From Bacillota bacterium (GTDB taxonomy: Bacteria; Bacillota; Sulfobacillia; JAJZYS01; JAILZS01), in NCBI GenBank assembly GCA_023512375.1, contig JAILZS010000017.1, positions 1 through 48,666 on the forward strand: 48,666 nt of DNA, written 5' to 3'. The position numbers and the translations under genes are program-made. The notes beneath the pieces are model-generated. The model saw only the letters and a program-made list of their open reading frames with translations, made no database searches and was not told the origin of the DNA. This document shows positions 8,879 through 17,100 of this stretch, piece after piece (within the stretch, counting starts at the first letter, position 1; each line of letters starts with the position of its first letter).

Positions 8879-10048
8879 CTAGGACGAGCCAGAGGTGTCT
8901 CCTTTAGACCTGTGCGACAACGCGTTCGCGACCAGCGACTTAACCGATAAGACACCGGCATGCTCCCAGAGCATCCTGCCCTGAGGGGAAACAAGGGCTA
9001 TGGTCGGAAGCTCCGTCACCCCGAACCGGTCGAATACGGCGCCGCTGTTGTCGAGGGCAACCGGGTAGTCGATCTTGTGGGATACGAGATACGAACGGAC
9101 GTATGCCGTGGATGGCTCCGTCAGCCTGAGGTCGACGGCGACGAGCGGCGGCAAGCTTGGATCGGCCTGCTGATGCCGGACGTAGGCCTGGAGTGTCGGG
9201 ATCTCCTCCTGGCACGCGTGACACCAGGTGGCGAAAAAGTCGACCAGGGTCGCCTTGCCCCCGGGGACCGCCACCCGCGTGGAACTCCCGTTCAGGAGAC
9301 CGCCCAGATGAAACGCCACATTCTGGAGCGGCGTATTGCTCGGATGCGCGTTGACAAGGTTGGTGTAGGGATCGGGTAGGCGAGCCGGGGTCTGTAGCGA
9401 CCGTGAGACGTACTCCGCGAGGACGTACGCTTGGTCGGGGATGTTGCGCCGGACCCCACTGTTGAGGAAGACCCGAACCTCTCGCCCACGCGGGTCGATG
9501 ACATAGATAGCCGGGGTGTGGGTCACCTGCCCGCGAATCGCTCGCGCCTCGATGGCGTACGCGTGCCAGATCGGCCGAAGCTGCGCCACCGTTCCGGTGA
9601 GAAAGAGCCACTTGTGCAACATGCCATGTTGGATCGACCACTGACGAACGTCGGTGACAGATGTGGCGATCGGGTTCGAGTTGACGGCTACCAGTTGAAC
9701 CCGGCCGGCGGATGGTCCCAGAAGGCGCATCGCATCTAGCAGGGTCTGGACGGTGAGCGGGCACACCGTTGTGCAGCGGCTATCGATGAAGGACAGAACC
9801 ACCGTCTTGCCACGCAGGCTGCTCAGGGTGATCTGGCGGCCGAATTGATCCCATAGCCGGAAGTTCGGTGCGGCGCGGTTGCCGAGCGGAGCCCCCGGGT
9901 CGACTCCGTACCGGGCCCCGGGCACCTTGATCGGACCCTGGCCAAGAATGTCGGTGCTGTGCCATAGACCGATGCCGGCTGTAACGGTCAGCGTGAGGGC
10001 AACGGCACCAAGGGCCCATCGGCGATCCCACCTTGGCCCTGGATTCAC
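8879..10048 (-). CDS. SCO1/SenC-TlpA two-domain fusion protein
   Basis: 389 residues with a GTG start preceded by GGGGGAG five bases away. An N-terminal membrane anchor (about 12-30) leads to a SCO1/SenC domain with its copper-binding CTTVC (C92 and C96) and the distant His in THTPAIYVID (H177). After a linker comes a second, TlpA/ResA-type thioredoxin domain with WCHAC (C276 and C279) and the VTELPTIALVSPQG cis-proline region. SCO proteins deliver copper to the CuA centre of cytochrome oxidase, and TlpA-type partners reduce the copper-site cysteines, so the fusion would combine metallochaperone and reductant in one chain. It is the first gene of the minus-strand cluster leading to ccmF. Domain identities are secure; the joint function is inferred. 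Confidence 0.88.
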   Translation of the reverse strand: MNPGPRWDRRWALGAVALTLTVTAGIGLWHSTDILGQGPIKVPGARYGVDPGAPLGNRAAPNFRLWDQFGRQITLSSLRGKTVVLSFIDSRCTTVCPLTVQTLLDAMRLLGPSAGRVQLVAVNSNPIATSVTDVRQWSIQHGMLHKWLFLTGTVAQLRPIWHAYAIEARAIRGQVTHTPAIYVIDPRGREVRVFLNSGVRRNIPDQAYVLAEYVSRSLQTPARLPDPYTNLVNAHPSNTPLQNVAFHLGGLLNGSSTRVAVPGGKATLVDFFATWCHACQEEIPTLQAYVRHQQADPSLPPLVAVDLRLTEPSTAYVRSYLVSHKIDYPVALDNSGAVFDRFGVTELPTIALVSPQGRMLWEHAGVLSVKSLVANALSHRSKGDTSGSS

Positions 10049-10127
10049 GAAGCTCCCCCCTGTCCTTGAAAGTCGGGGCGTAGGTCATGGCGCGGAGCGT
10101 TGGGATAGCCGCCCGACTCCGCTGACG

Positions 10128-10930
10128 CGGTAGCTGCTCAAGGACATTGCCGATCTTGGGGTTTCAGCATCGCTGCTCGTCGGCCTGGAGCCGGACGTCG
10201 CCAAGTGCGCCCCGGATCCCCAGGAGGCCGTTCCCGATCACCAGCCGCGGCATCATCATCCGGCGGTCCTGCAGGTCCCGTGGCAGCTCCGACCAGCTCC
10301 CACGGACCCGCTAGCCGGGGACCACGGCCCCCACACCTCCTTGCGGCCGTTCACTAGGCCTGCCACCGCCACCAACTGCGCCGCCTGCTTCCGCTCCAGT
10401 CCCGCCTTCACGTACAGCCCGTCCACCCATAGGTAGGCGAACTCCAGATCGTCCAGTCGCTTGCTCTGCCAGCTCTCCCATTCCGCCCGCCGCCGCTCTT
10501 TCAGCTCGCCACCTTGCTTGCCGACGAGGGCGCCTGTTTGCCGAGCAGGCCGGCAGGGCCAGGCCGAAGTCCCCCTCTGCCAGCCCGTGCAGGTACAGCT
10601 CCGGCAAGAGGTTTGAGACCTCTCGGGTGCGCCGCACGAACAGGGGCAAGAATCTCGGACCGCTCCTGCAGGCCCCGCACCCGGGGGACGGCGCTCGGTG
10701 CCCGTCCCCGGGGGTGTCGTCAGCTTGCGAGGCTTACCGTAGCCGTTTGATTAGCTGGCCAAGGATGCGCCGAGGACCGGCGCCGGTGGCGGACCCGGCC
10801 CAGCCATGCGCTCACCTCCTCTCTCCTGCTGGATCATCCGGGGGACGTGGTTCCTAAGCCACCCCTCCTCCCCAGTCGGGGCTTGAGGAGAGGTTCGCCG
10901 ACGTGGACCGCTCCTTCATGGCGACGGCTC
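10128..10930 (-). pseudogene. IS256/Mutator-family transposase remnant
   Basis: Read on the minus strand in shifting frames, this stretch preserves pieces of an IS256-type transposase in the correct order. They are a GYGKPRKLTT piece and a VRGLQERSE piece (about 10650-10760), FVRRTREVSNLLPELYLHG then LAEGDF (about 10560-10640), an FAYLWVDGLYVKAGLERKQA block holding a catalytic Asp (about 10390-10450), a VIGNGLLGIRGAL-like block (about 10195-10240) and EQRCWNPKIGNVLEQL (about 10130-10180). Several frameshifts and stops separate them, so nothing functional is made. The limits are approximate and no terminal inverted repeats were identified. It lies between the cytochrome cluster and the copper operon. 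Confidence 0.8.
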
Positions 10931-11132
10931 TCCTCCCTTGGCTTCCAAGCCGTGTGGTATCTCTCCAGGAGGCGGTGACACCGTCATCAGCATTTGCGCA
11001 CCGTTTTTCAGGCTACCTCCTGAGCGCCACGAGCCAGGGCCAGGTCGCAAGTGCCGTCGACATAGGCCCTGCGCCTCCTCGGCTCCCGGCCAAGACGCAG
11101 AGGGTGCTGCATAGTTCCTGTGGCACCGCCCC

Positions 11133-11282
11133 TCAGCTGTTGCGCTTCAGGTACCGTTCCGGATCGTTCAGGAAGCGATCCTTGCAGCCCTGCGCGCAGA
11201 AGTAGTACGTCTGTCCGTCGTGCTCGGCCTTGATGGCCTTGGTCTCGTCCACGTTCATCTGGCACACTGGATCCTTCGCCAT
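11133..11282 (-). CDS. Small YHS-domain metal-binding protein
   Basis: 49-residue protein made of a single YHS domain. It starts MAKDPVCQMNV (DPVC motif), continues with a DGQTYYFCAQGCKDRF segment (FC-X3-C motif) and ends with DPERYL. YHS domains bind copper or other soft metals through these cysteines and are found in copper-transporting ATPases and mercury or copper resistance loci. The ATG at 11282 has AGGAGG nine bases upstream. It is the third gene of the csoR-copA operon (63 bases after copA) and closely resembles the two YHS repeats at the CopA C-terminus, so it may have arisen from them. A copper-chaperone role is inferred. It is short enough to be missed by automatic gene finding. 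Confidence 0.85.
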   Translation of the reverse strand: MAKDPVCQMNVDETKAIKAEHDGQTYYFCAQGCKDRFLNDPERYLKRNS

Positions 11283-11344
11283 GGGGGTTCCTCCTTAGAG
11301 GTGTGTTCGTGGGCGCCGGACGACTGCCACGTCCGGCGCGGATC

Positions 11345-14194
11345 CTACGTCATCGTCCGGCCCGCGGCGTTCGTGAGATACTGCTCGGGATGCGCCTCGA
11401 AGTCCTCGCGGCAGGCGGTGTTGCAGAAGAAATAGGTGTGACCCTGGTAGTCCAGTCGGTCGGCTTCCTGGCCGATCGTGACGGTCATTCCGCATACCGG
11501 ATCGACCGCGGTCACATACCGTGCCGGGTCCGCATCGAACTCCTCCTTGCAGGCCAGGTTGCAGAACAGGTAGCGAACGCCGTCGTACGTCGATGAACCC
11601 GCTTCGCTGCCTGCCGTTACCCGCATGCCGCAGACGGGATCCACGGACTCGTAGGACTTGGGTTCCCCAGCGTCCTCTCCCTCCGGCCGTTGCCCACCGC
11701 CACCGTCCTGCGCGACCTCGGACCTCGCCTCCTCCTCCGCCCACCGCTCCTCGGTCCGCGTCAGGCCGCGCATCGGGTTGTAGCGGTTGAGCAGCGCCGA
11801 GTTGGTCGTCACGAACACGGACGAGAAGGCCATGGCCGCCCCTGAAAGGACAGGCATGAGGAGGTTGAGCCCCGCGACAGGGATGAGCACCACGTTGTAG
11901 ATGAACGCCCAGAACAGGTTCTGGCGGATCTTGCCGAGGGTCGCCTTGCTGAGCCTGAGGGCGGCCGGCAGCCCCCGCAGATCGCCGCTCATCAGCGTGA
12001 TGCCCGATGCCGCGATGGCCACGTCGGTACCCGTCCCGATCGCCACGCCGACGTCCGCCGTGGCGAGTGCCGGGGCATCGTTGATGCCGTCGCCGGTCAT
12101 GGCCACGACATGGCCTTCCTGGCGCAGGCGGGCGACGACCGTCGCCTTGTCCGCCGGCAGCACCTCGGCGATGACGCGCTCGCGCGAGATTCCCACCTGG
12201 TCGGCCACCGCCTCGGCCACGCGGCGGCTGTCGCCGGTCAGGAGATAGACGGCGTACCCAGCAGCCGTCAGGGCGTCGATCGCTTCTTGCGCGGTGTCCT
12301 TGACGGTGTCTGCGACGGCGATCACGCCCGCCGCCCGGCCGTCGACCGCGACGTATAGGGGCGTCTTGCCTGCCTCCTCCAGGGCGCGGCCCGCCGCCTC
12401 CAGCGCGGCGCCGTCCACGCCGGCCTGGGCGAGAAAGCTCAGGCGCCCGACCAGCACCTCCCCGTTGGGCGTACGCCCGCGCACGCCGCGACCGGGAACC
12501 GCCTCGAAGGCCTCGACCCTCGGCAGCTCCAGCCGGCGCTCCCGCGCTGCGGCCACGACCGCGCGCCCAAGTGGGTGCTCCGAAAACGTCTCCACCGCCG
12601 CGGCCAGGGCGAGGAGCTCGTCCTCGGTCGCTCCAGCCACCGCAAGCACATCCGTGACGGCGGGCCGCCCCCGCGTCACCGTGCCGGTCTTGTCCAGCAC
12701 CACGGTGTCCACGCGCGCCGCCCGCTCCAGATGCTCACCGCCGCGGATCAGGATGCCGCGCCGTGCGCCCACGCCCGTACCCGCAACGAGGGCCGTCGGC
12801 GTCGCCAGCCCAAGGGCGCACGGGCACGCCACCACCAGCACCGCCACTGCAGGCACCAGGGCCGTTCCCACCTGGCCGGTGATGGCAAGCCAGGCGACGA
12901 ACACCACGGCCGCCACGGCGATGACGATGGGTACGAAGATGCTCGAGATGCGGTCGACGAGGTGTTCGACCGGCGCCTTCTCGGCCTGGGCCGCCTCGAC
13001 GATCGACACGATCTGCGCCAGGACGGTATCCCGGCCCACCTTCGTGGCCCGCATGCGCAGCGTGCCGGTCTGGTTGAGGGTCGCTCCCACGACCCCGTCG
13101 CCGGGCCGCTTGGTCACCGGCAACGGCTCGCCGGTGAGCATCGACTCGTCCACGCTGCTCTGGCCGGCGAGGATCACGCCGTCGGTGGGGATGCTCTCGC
13201 CCGGGCGCACTACCAGCTCCATGCCAACCTCGACGTCCTCGATCGGCACGTCGCGCTCGCCCGCCGCAGTGACGGCGTGCGCCAAGCGCGGGCTGAGCCC
13301 CATGAGCTGGCGGATGGCCGAGGACGTGGCTCCCTTGGCGCGCGCCTCCACGAACTTTCCGAGCGATACCAGGGTGAGGACGATGGCGCTCGAGTCGAAG
13401 TAGGTGGCAGCGCCGGTTCCCAACAGGACGGCGGCCGCGCTGTACACGTACGCGGCGCTCGTGCCCAGGGCCACCAGCACCGACATGTTGGCGTTGCGGT
13501 TCTTGAGGTTGTGGTAGGAGTCGACGTAGTACGACCAGCCGACGTACCCCTGGACGATCGTGGCGAGAGCCAGCTGCAGCCACCTGTCGGATAGCACCTG
13601 CACCAGCGTCCCGCGTGCGCCGACGAGGGTCACCACGAGCCACGCGGCGAGGGGGAGGGAGAAGATCGCGCCTAGCCAGAACCGCCGTGCCCACTTCGCG
13701 ATCTCGGCCTCTCGCGCTCGCTGCCCGGCGTCGTGCTGGGGAGCGAGTTCGCGCGTGGCGATGCCCCAGCTTCGAAGCGTGCGCCGCAGGTCGGCCGCCG
13801 ACACGCTGTCCGGCAGGTAGGTTACCGCCAGGGCGTTGGCCGTCCCGTCGTAGCGCACCCTGACCACACCCGCGATGGCGCCGACGCGACCCAGGAGGGA
13901 ACCTGCATCGGCCGGAGGTTCCTCCAGCTCGAGGCGGGTGGCATCGGTCACGGCGCGGTAACCGATGTCCTGGATCTTGCCGAGGATTCCTTCCAGGTCC
14001 GCCCGCCCCGGGTCGAGCCGCACCACGGCCTTCTCGGTCCCGAAGTTGACGCTGGCCGCTTCGACGCCCTCCATGCCCCTGACGCCACGTTCGATGCGCA
14101 GGGCGCACGAGGCGCAGGTCATGCCGGCGATGCCGATCTGGACTTCCAGCGCCCCAGGCTGGGTCTTGCTGTCCGCTTCCTTGCGCGTTGCCAT
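11345..14194 (-). CDS. copA: Copper-exporting P1B-type ATPase with two C-terminal YHS domains
   Basis: ATP-driven copper(I) efflux pump, 949 residues. In order it has an HMA domain with GMTCASC (C27 and C30), a second HMA-like fold lacking its cysteines (about 100-145), paired membrane helices, TGE at 354-356, the CPC metal site at 457-459, the phosphorylation motif DKTGT (D501), [14 protein letters not shown], and the last helices. Two YHS domains then follow in about the last 100 residues, each with DPVCGM and FCN-X2-C, separated by an acidic linker. YHS domains more often sit at the N-terminus of such ATPases. The ATG at 14194 is chosen because the HMA domain follows at the normal distance; its ribosome binding site is only a G run. 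It lies 49 bases after csoR, and copper induction through CsoR is expected. Confidence 0.95.
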   Translation of the reverse strand: MATRKEADSKTQPGALEVQIGIAGMTCASCALRIERGVRGMEGVEAASVNFGTEKAVVRLDPGRADLEGILGKIQDIGYRAVTDATRLELEEPPADAGSLLGRVGAIAGVVRVRYDGTANALAVTYLPDSVSAADLRRTLRSWGIATRELAPQHDAGQRAREAEIAKWARRFWLGAIFSLPLAAWLVVTLVGARGTLVQVLSDRWLQLALATIVQGYVGWSYYVDSYHNLKNRNANMSVLVALGTSAAYVYSAAAVLLGTGAATYFDSSAIVLTLVSLGKFVEARAKGATSSAIRQLMGLSPRLAHAVTAAGERDVPIEDVEVGMELVVRPGESIPTDGVILAGQSSVDESMLTGEPLPVTKRPGDGVVGATLNQTGTLRMRATKVGRDTVLAQIVSIVEAAQAEKAPVEHLVDRISSIFVPIVIAVAAVVFVAWLAITGQVGTALVPAVAVLVVACPCALGLATPTALVAGTGVGARRGILIRGGEHLERAARVDTVVLDKTGTVTRGRPAVTDVLAVAGATEDELLALAAAVETFSEHPLGRAVVAAARERRLELPRVEAFEAVPGRGVRGRTPNGEVLVGRLSFLAQAGVDGAALEAAGRALEEAGKTPLYVAVDGRAAGVIAVADTVKDTAQEAIDALTAAGYAVYLLTGDSRRVAEAVADQVGISRERVIAEVLPADKATVVARLRQEGHVVAMTGDGINDAPALATADVGVAIGTGTDVAIAASGITLMSGDLRGLPAALRLSKATLGKIRQNLFWAFIYNVVLIPVAGLNLLMPVLSGAAMAFSSVFVTTNSALLNRYNPMRGLTRTEERWAEEEARSEVAQDGGGGQRPEGEDAGEPKSYESVDPVCGMRVTAGSEAGSSTYDGVRYLFCNLACKEEFDADPARYVTAVDPVCGMTVTIGQEADRLDYQGHTYFFCNTACREDFEAHPEQYLTNAAGRTMT

Positions 14195-14243
14195 GCAAAC
14201 GGTCCCCCCCGCCGGAATCCCTGCGCGCCGGCCCGCCGGGCAT

Positions 14244-14609
14244 TCAGGCCGGCACGTGCGGTGCAGGCGCGTGACACGTGCACAGCGGTCCGCCGGTGGC
14301 GGCCGGTTTGTCGAGGCTGGCCGGCCCGCCGTGCCCGTTGACGAGGCTCTTCTCATAGCGCAGGGCACCGAGGAGCTCGTCGATGATCTCCTTGCCCATG
14401 CCGCGCCGGATCGCGTCGGAGACGCAGGTCGAAAGGTGGTTGCGTAGGAGGATGAGCTGAATGCCTTCGAGGGCGCCCTGGACGGCCGCCACCTGCTTCA
14501 TGAGATCGACGCAGTACACGTCCTGTTCGACCATGCGCTCCACGCTCTCCAGATGGCCGACGGCGCTCCTCAGACGGAGAAGCGTTTCGCGTTTCAGGTC
14601 GGGGAGCAT
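14244..14609 (-). CDS. csoR: CsoR-family copper-sensing repressor
   Basis: Cytoplasmic, all-helical repressor of 121 residues that should release DNA when it binds Cu(I). The CsoR/DUF156 pattern is clear: [19 protein letters not shown] followed by YC (first Cys ligand), a second helix with AAVQGAL, and the [10 protein letters not shown] segment supplying the His and second Cys ligands. The tail is longer than usual and ends in a Cys/His-containing segment ([11 protein letters not shown]) that could bind more metal. The ATG at 14609 has AAGGAGG eight bases upstream. It is first in the csoR-copA-YHS operon, with a strong promoter (14653-14681) and a GC-rich operator candidate (14624-14646) just upstream, so autoregulation is likely. 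Confidence 0.93.
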   Translation of the reverse strand: MLPDLKRETLLRLRSAVGHLESVERMVEQDVYCVDLMKQVAAVQGALEGIQLILLRNHLSTCVSDAIRRGMGKEIIDELLGALRYEKSLVNGHGGPASLDKPAATGGPLCTCHAPAPHVPA

Positions 14610-14623
14610 CTGTCTGCCTCCTT

Positions 14624-14646
14624 CCACCCCAGGGGGGGTGGGGTCC
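14624..14646 (-). promoter_or_regulatory. Putative CsoR operator
   Basis: The sequence CCACCCCAGGGGGGGTGGGG at 14624-14643, continuing TCC, is a near-palindrome of C and G runs flanked by A/T-containing steps. This is the form described for CsoR-type operators. It lies between the -10 element and the csoR start codon, over the likely transcription start, so a bound repressor would block the promoter of csoR-copA. Identified by pattern only. Confidence 0.6.
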
Positions 14647-14652
14647 GGAGAG

Positions 14653-14681
14653 ACGTTAACCCACCACCGGCATCTTGTCAA
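14653..14681 (-). promoter_or_regulatory. Promoter of the csoR-copA operon
   Basis: On the minus strand TTGACA (14681-14676) is followed after exactly 17 bases by TAACGT (14658-14653). The -35 matches the housekeeping consensus perfectly and the -10 matches at most positions. Transcription would start near 14646, inside the putative CsoR operator, giving a leader of about 37 bases before the csoR ATG. Confidence 0.75.
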
Positions 14682-15032
14682 ACGCGGAGGCGGGCCCACC
14701 AGGCGCCCGGTCACCAACCCCGACTTCCCGGGGGGGCGGGGGAAAGCGCGTGCAAGGTGCTGGTGGAGGCGCGCATGAAGCAGGCCCGCAGGCCCGGGCA
14801 CCGTCTGGGCAGCCAGGCGGTCGGAACGCTCAGGGCGCGGCACCGTTCGGGCGAGTGGGCCAACGCTTGGGTCACCGCGCCTCGCCGGTGCCGTCCGCCC
14901 GCACGTTGCCCGGACCGACCCCGGGCTGCGTGACCCCCCGATGGTGGGGCGCCCCCCCTGGCGAACCGGCGTTGACGTGGGGTGGCTCGACGGTCAACGT
15001 GGTCTGTGTGGTCTCGGGAAGAAGGGGATCTT
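14682..15032. other. Intergenic region, no gene seen
   Basis: About 350 bases between the copper operon promoter and the antitoxin gene. Open frames exist on both strands, but their translations are Arg/Pro/Gly-rich and resemble no protein family. The start chosen for the antitoxin (GTG 15033) is preceded by GAAGGGG. Nothing else was recognised. Confidence 0.5.
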
Positions 15033-15320
15033 GTGGTGCGGAAAGTGGGAATCCGGGAAGCCAAGGCCAGGCTGAGCGAACTCCTCCGCGATGTGCGGCA
15101 GGGCGGGGAGTGGATCCTGACCGAGCGCGGCAAGCCCATCGCGCGCCTCGCGCCCGTGCGTCGAGACGACCTCACCCTGGCCGACCGTGTGCGGCGGCTG
15201 GAAGAACGCGGCTTGGTGGCGCCGCTGGGCCATGAACAGCGCCCCCTTCCCCCGCCTCTGCCCCTCGAGTCCGGTCTTGCCACCCGGTGGCTGGAGGAGG
15301 AGCGCCGGCATGGCCGGTGA
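15033..15320 (+). CDS. Phd/YefM-family antitoxin
   Basis: 95-residue antitoxin and DNA-binding repressor. The N-terminal Phd/YefM fold is recognisable as VGIREAKARLSELLRDVRQG, then WILTERGKPIARLAPV. The remaining hydrophilic C-terminus would wrap the toxin. GTG at 15033 is chosen because GAAGGGG lies five to eleven bases upstream; GTG at 15036 is an alternative. The gene overlaps the PIN toxin by 11 bases, the usual arrangement of VapBC-like pairs with a Phd-type antitoxin. The antitoxin looks intact although the toxin does not. Confidence 0.85.
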   Translation: MVRKVGIREAKARLSELLRDVRQGGEWILTERGKPIARLAPVRRDDLTLADRVRRLEERGLVAPLGHEQRPLPPPLPLESGLATRWLEEERRHGR

Positions 15321-15675
15321 GCGGGCGGTGTATTGGGCCGCCTCGGCGGTCCTCGCACGGCTGTTCCTCGACGAGCACAGCTCGGAGGCGGAGCGTTGGG
15401 CGCAAAGGCCCGCGTACCATTTCCTATCGGGTCTGGCGTATGCGGAGGTTCAGGCCGTCATCGCGCGCGTGAGGCGGGAGCGGCGCCTGGCCGACGTCCT
15501 GGTCGAGGCCGCCCAGGAGGCGGTGCGGACGGGGACGTGGCGGGCGATGTTCGCGTCGGCGCCATGGGGATGGATCGAAGCCCTGGCGCGGCGCCATCCT
15601 CCGCGGGGGGCGGGTCTCTGGCACCTTGCCGTAGCTTGTGCCCTGCGGGAGGAACTGGGCGAGGTCGCTCTCTGA
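15310..15675 (+). CDS. PIN-domain toxin (VapC-like), probably defective
   Basis: 121-residue partner of the Phd antitoxin, a PIN-type ribonuclease by fold. Active PIN domains need about four acidic residues. Here the first (usual YLDTSA) is replaced in VYWAASAVLARLFLDE, the glutamate in LAYAEVQAVIARV remains, and the third (usual GAxD near the LA helix) is replaced in RGAGLWHLAVACAL. The protein stops early at VAL. Just beyond, in another frame, SDQALHQAAR (15671-15700) looks like the missing C-terminal segment with the fourth Asp and ends at a stop at 15722. Loss of a CT dinucleotide in the CTCTCT-like run at about 15668-15673 would explain this. I read it as an inactivated toxin; an RNA-binding remnant is possible. 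Confidence 0.75.
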   Translation: MAGERAVYWAASAVLARLFLDEHSSEAERWAQRPAYHFLSGLAYAEVQAVIARVRRERRLADVLVEAAQEAVRTGTWRAMFASAPWGWIEALARRHPPRGAGLWHLAVACALREELGEVAL

Positions 15676-15988
15676 CCAAGCGCTCCACCAGGCCGCGCGC
15701 GGTGAGGGAGCGGCCGCGACGTAGCGGCTGCCAAGAGACGGCGGCGCCCCCTGCCCGGGTCGGCGATCCAACCCCTGCGGGCGTTTGGGCGGCGAGGCAC
15801 GGTACGGCGTTTGCCAGCCGGTGGAGGCGACGCGTCCCATGGGAGGCGACGGTGAGGGGCGTGGGGGACGGCCGAGGCGAAGGGAGGGGACAGAGCCGGT
15901 GCATGCGACGGACCGCCGCGCGCATCGCCTGGATCGGAATCGGAACGCTACGCCGGTAGGCCGGCGGCTTGCCCGGCGGGGGGAAGAG
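15676..15988. other. Frameshifted PIN tail, then no recognisable gene
   Basis: The first ~50 bases (to the stop at 15722-15724) appear to be the displaced C-terminus of the PIN toxin. The rest is GC-rich sequence in which no gene could be supported. An upstream extension of the nucleotidyltransferase frame to 15785 is open, but its sequence is low-complexity Arg/Gly-rich text without family resemblance. Confidence 0.45.
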
Positions 15989-16294
15989 ATGCTCGCGGCG
16001 GCGCGCGTCCTGGCTGCCGCGCTGCGGCGCCGCGGAGCCACCCGCACTCTCCTGTTCGGCTCCCTGGCGCGAGGGCCGGACGCGGTCGGCCCGACGAGCG
16101 ACGTCGACCTTGTCGTCGTCATGCCGGGTGTCGGGGGAGAGCGCATGCATCGGCGGCTCGTGGATCTTCCTGAGGTGGTCGGGTTTCCCTATGCCCTCGA
16201 CCTGTTCGTCTACACTCCCGAAGAATGGGAGCGTGTGGTGAAGACGGCATTCGTCGAGCGGGAGATCCTGACCCGGGGGGTGGTGCTCACGTGA
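15989..16294 (+). CDS. MNT-type minimal nucleotidyltransferase (antitoxin of an HEPN/MNT pair)
   Basis: 101-residue nucleotidyltransferase of the minimal (MNT) class. The signature is intact: LLFGSLARG followed ten residues later by SDVDLVVV, giving the GS motif and the two metal-binding aspartates, and a third acidic position in YALDLFVYT. In HEPN/MNT toxin-antitoxin pairs this protein neutralises the HEPN ribonuclease, in studied cases by adding AMP to it. The ATG at 15989 follows GGGGGGAAG. Its stop overlaps the start of the HEPN gene (GTGA at 16291-16294). The antitoxin looks intact while its partner is truncated. Confidence 0.85.
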   Translation: MLAAARVLAAALRRRGATRTLLFGSLARGPDAVGPTSDVDLVVVMPGVGGERMHRRLVDLPEVVGFPYALDLFVYTPEEWERVVKTAFVEREILTRGVVLT

Positions 16295-16479
16295 GCGGCG
16301 AGCGGGAGGCGCGGCTGTGGTTCGCGCAGGCACTGGCCGACCTCGACACCGCGAGGGACAACGCGCGTTCCCATCCCGACGCCGCCTGCCTCATGGCCCA
16401 GCAGGCGGCCGAAAAGGCCCTCAAGGCGTTGGAGGCGCCCGGTCCGAACCACGGCCGGTGCCGGCCGCAGGCGCCGTAG
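16291..16479 (+). CDS. HEPN-domain protein, truncated
   Basis: Only 62 residues, against roughly 120-140 for a typical HEPN toxin. The N-terminal half matches HEPN well: REARLWFAQALADLDTARDN, then CLMAQQAAEKALKAL. It then runs into an unrelated tail (APGPNHGRCRPQAP) and a stop at 16479. Downstream, in another frame, VRFRHADSDVALAHIRKTA then SILAWAE (about 16560-16655) resembles the usual HEPN C-terminal part, so a frameshift near 16430-16490 with decay seems likely. The catalytic RX4-6H motif, normally in the second half, is not readable. The GTG start overlaps the MNT stop. Probably inactive. Confidence 0.7.
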   Translation: MSGEREARLWFAQALADLDTARDNARSHPDAACLMAQQAAEKALKALEAPGPNHGRCRPQAP

Positions 16480-17100
16480 GGGAGGGGACGCCGAACGCAT
16501 GCCCCGACAGAGTGCACTCGCGCTGGACGCGAGACTCAGCCGGGGCGCCGCGGTTGTGTCGGTACGGTTCCGCCACGCCGACAGCGACGTGGCGCTCGCC
16601 CATATCCGCAAGACGGCCGTCCACATCCGTTCCATCCTCGCCTGGGCGGAGGTGCGCGCTGTCACGGCGAGGCACCTCCGGACGGATCCGGCCCGCTCCG
16701 CGGTCACTCGAAGTCGCCGGCGCGCGCCACCTGAGGACCGGCCCGTCGCTTGCGCGCGTGCGCGCCTTGGCCCGACGCCGGCCCCTGCGGTGAGCTGACA
16801 CGTGGCACCCTGCGACGGCACGGACCGTCGCTGATGAGGTGGGGACCGTCCGACTCACCCTCGGCCGGGCGGTGGGAGAAGCGGCGGACGGAGAGGGGCT
16901 CGGACCCGGGGGCTATCGCGCGCGTGGACACGTGCGCCGCATGGGACCGCCGCTTGTCGGGTGAGGAAGAATCGCGGCGCCCTACGGCGGTGCGCCTTCG
17001 CCGGGCGGCCGTTCGGCCCTTGCCTCCCGCCCGGGAGACAGGGGCGATGTGCGCGCCCGGCGACGTCCCGCCGGGCGGCAGGCGGGCGCCCGGCACCGCC
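16480..17100. other. HEPN C-terminal remnant, then gene-free stretch at a compositional boundary
   Basis: About 16560-16655 appears to be the displaced C-terminus of the HEPN gene. From about 16660 to 17100 no gene is supported on either strand; open frames there give Arg/Pro-rich sequence without family features. To the left lie mobile elements and lower-GC genes, to the right very GC-rich genes. No tRNA or direct repeat that could serve as an integration site was found. Confidence 0.5.

Noticed and set aside
10903-11205. Plus-strand open frame of 100 codons
   Set aside because: It overlaps the IS256 relic and is antisense to the YHS miniprotein, whose cysteine motif and ribosome binding site are clear.
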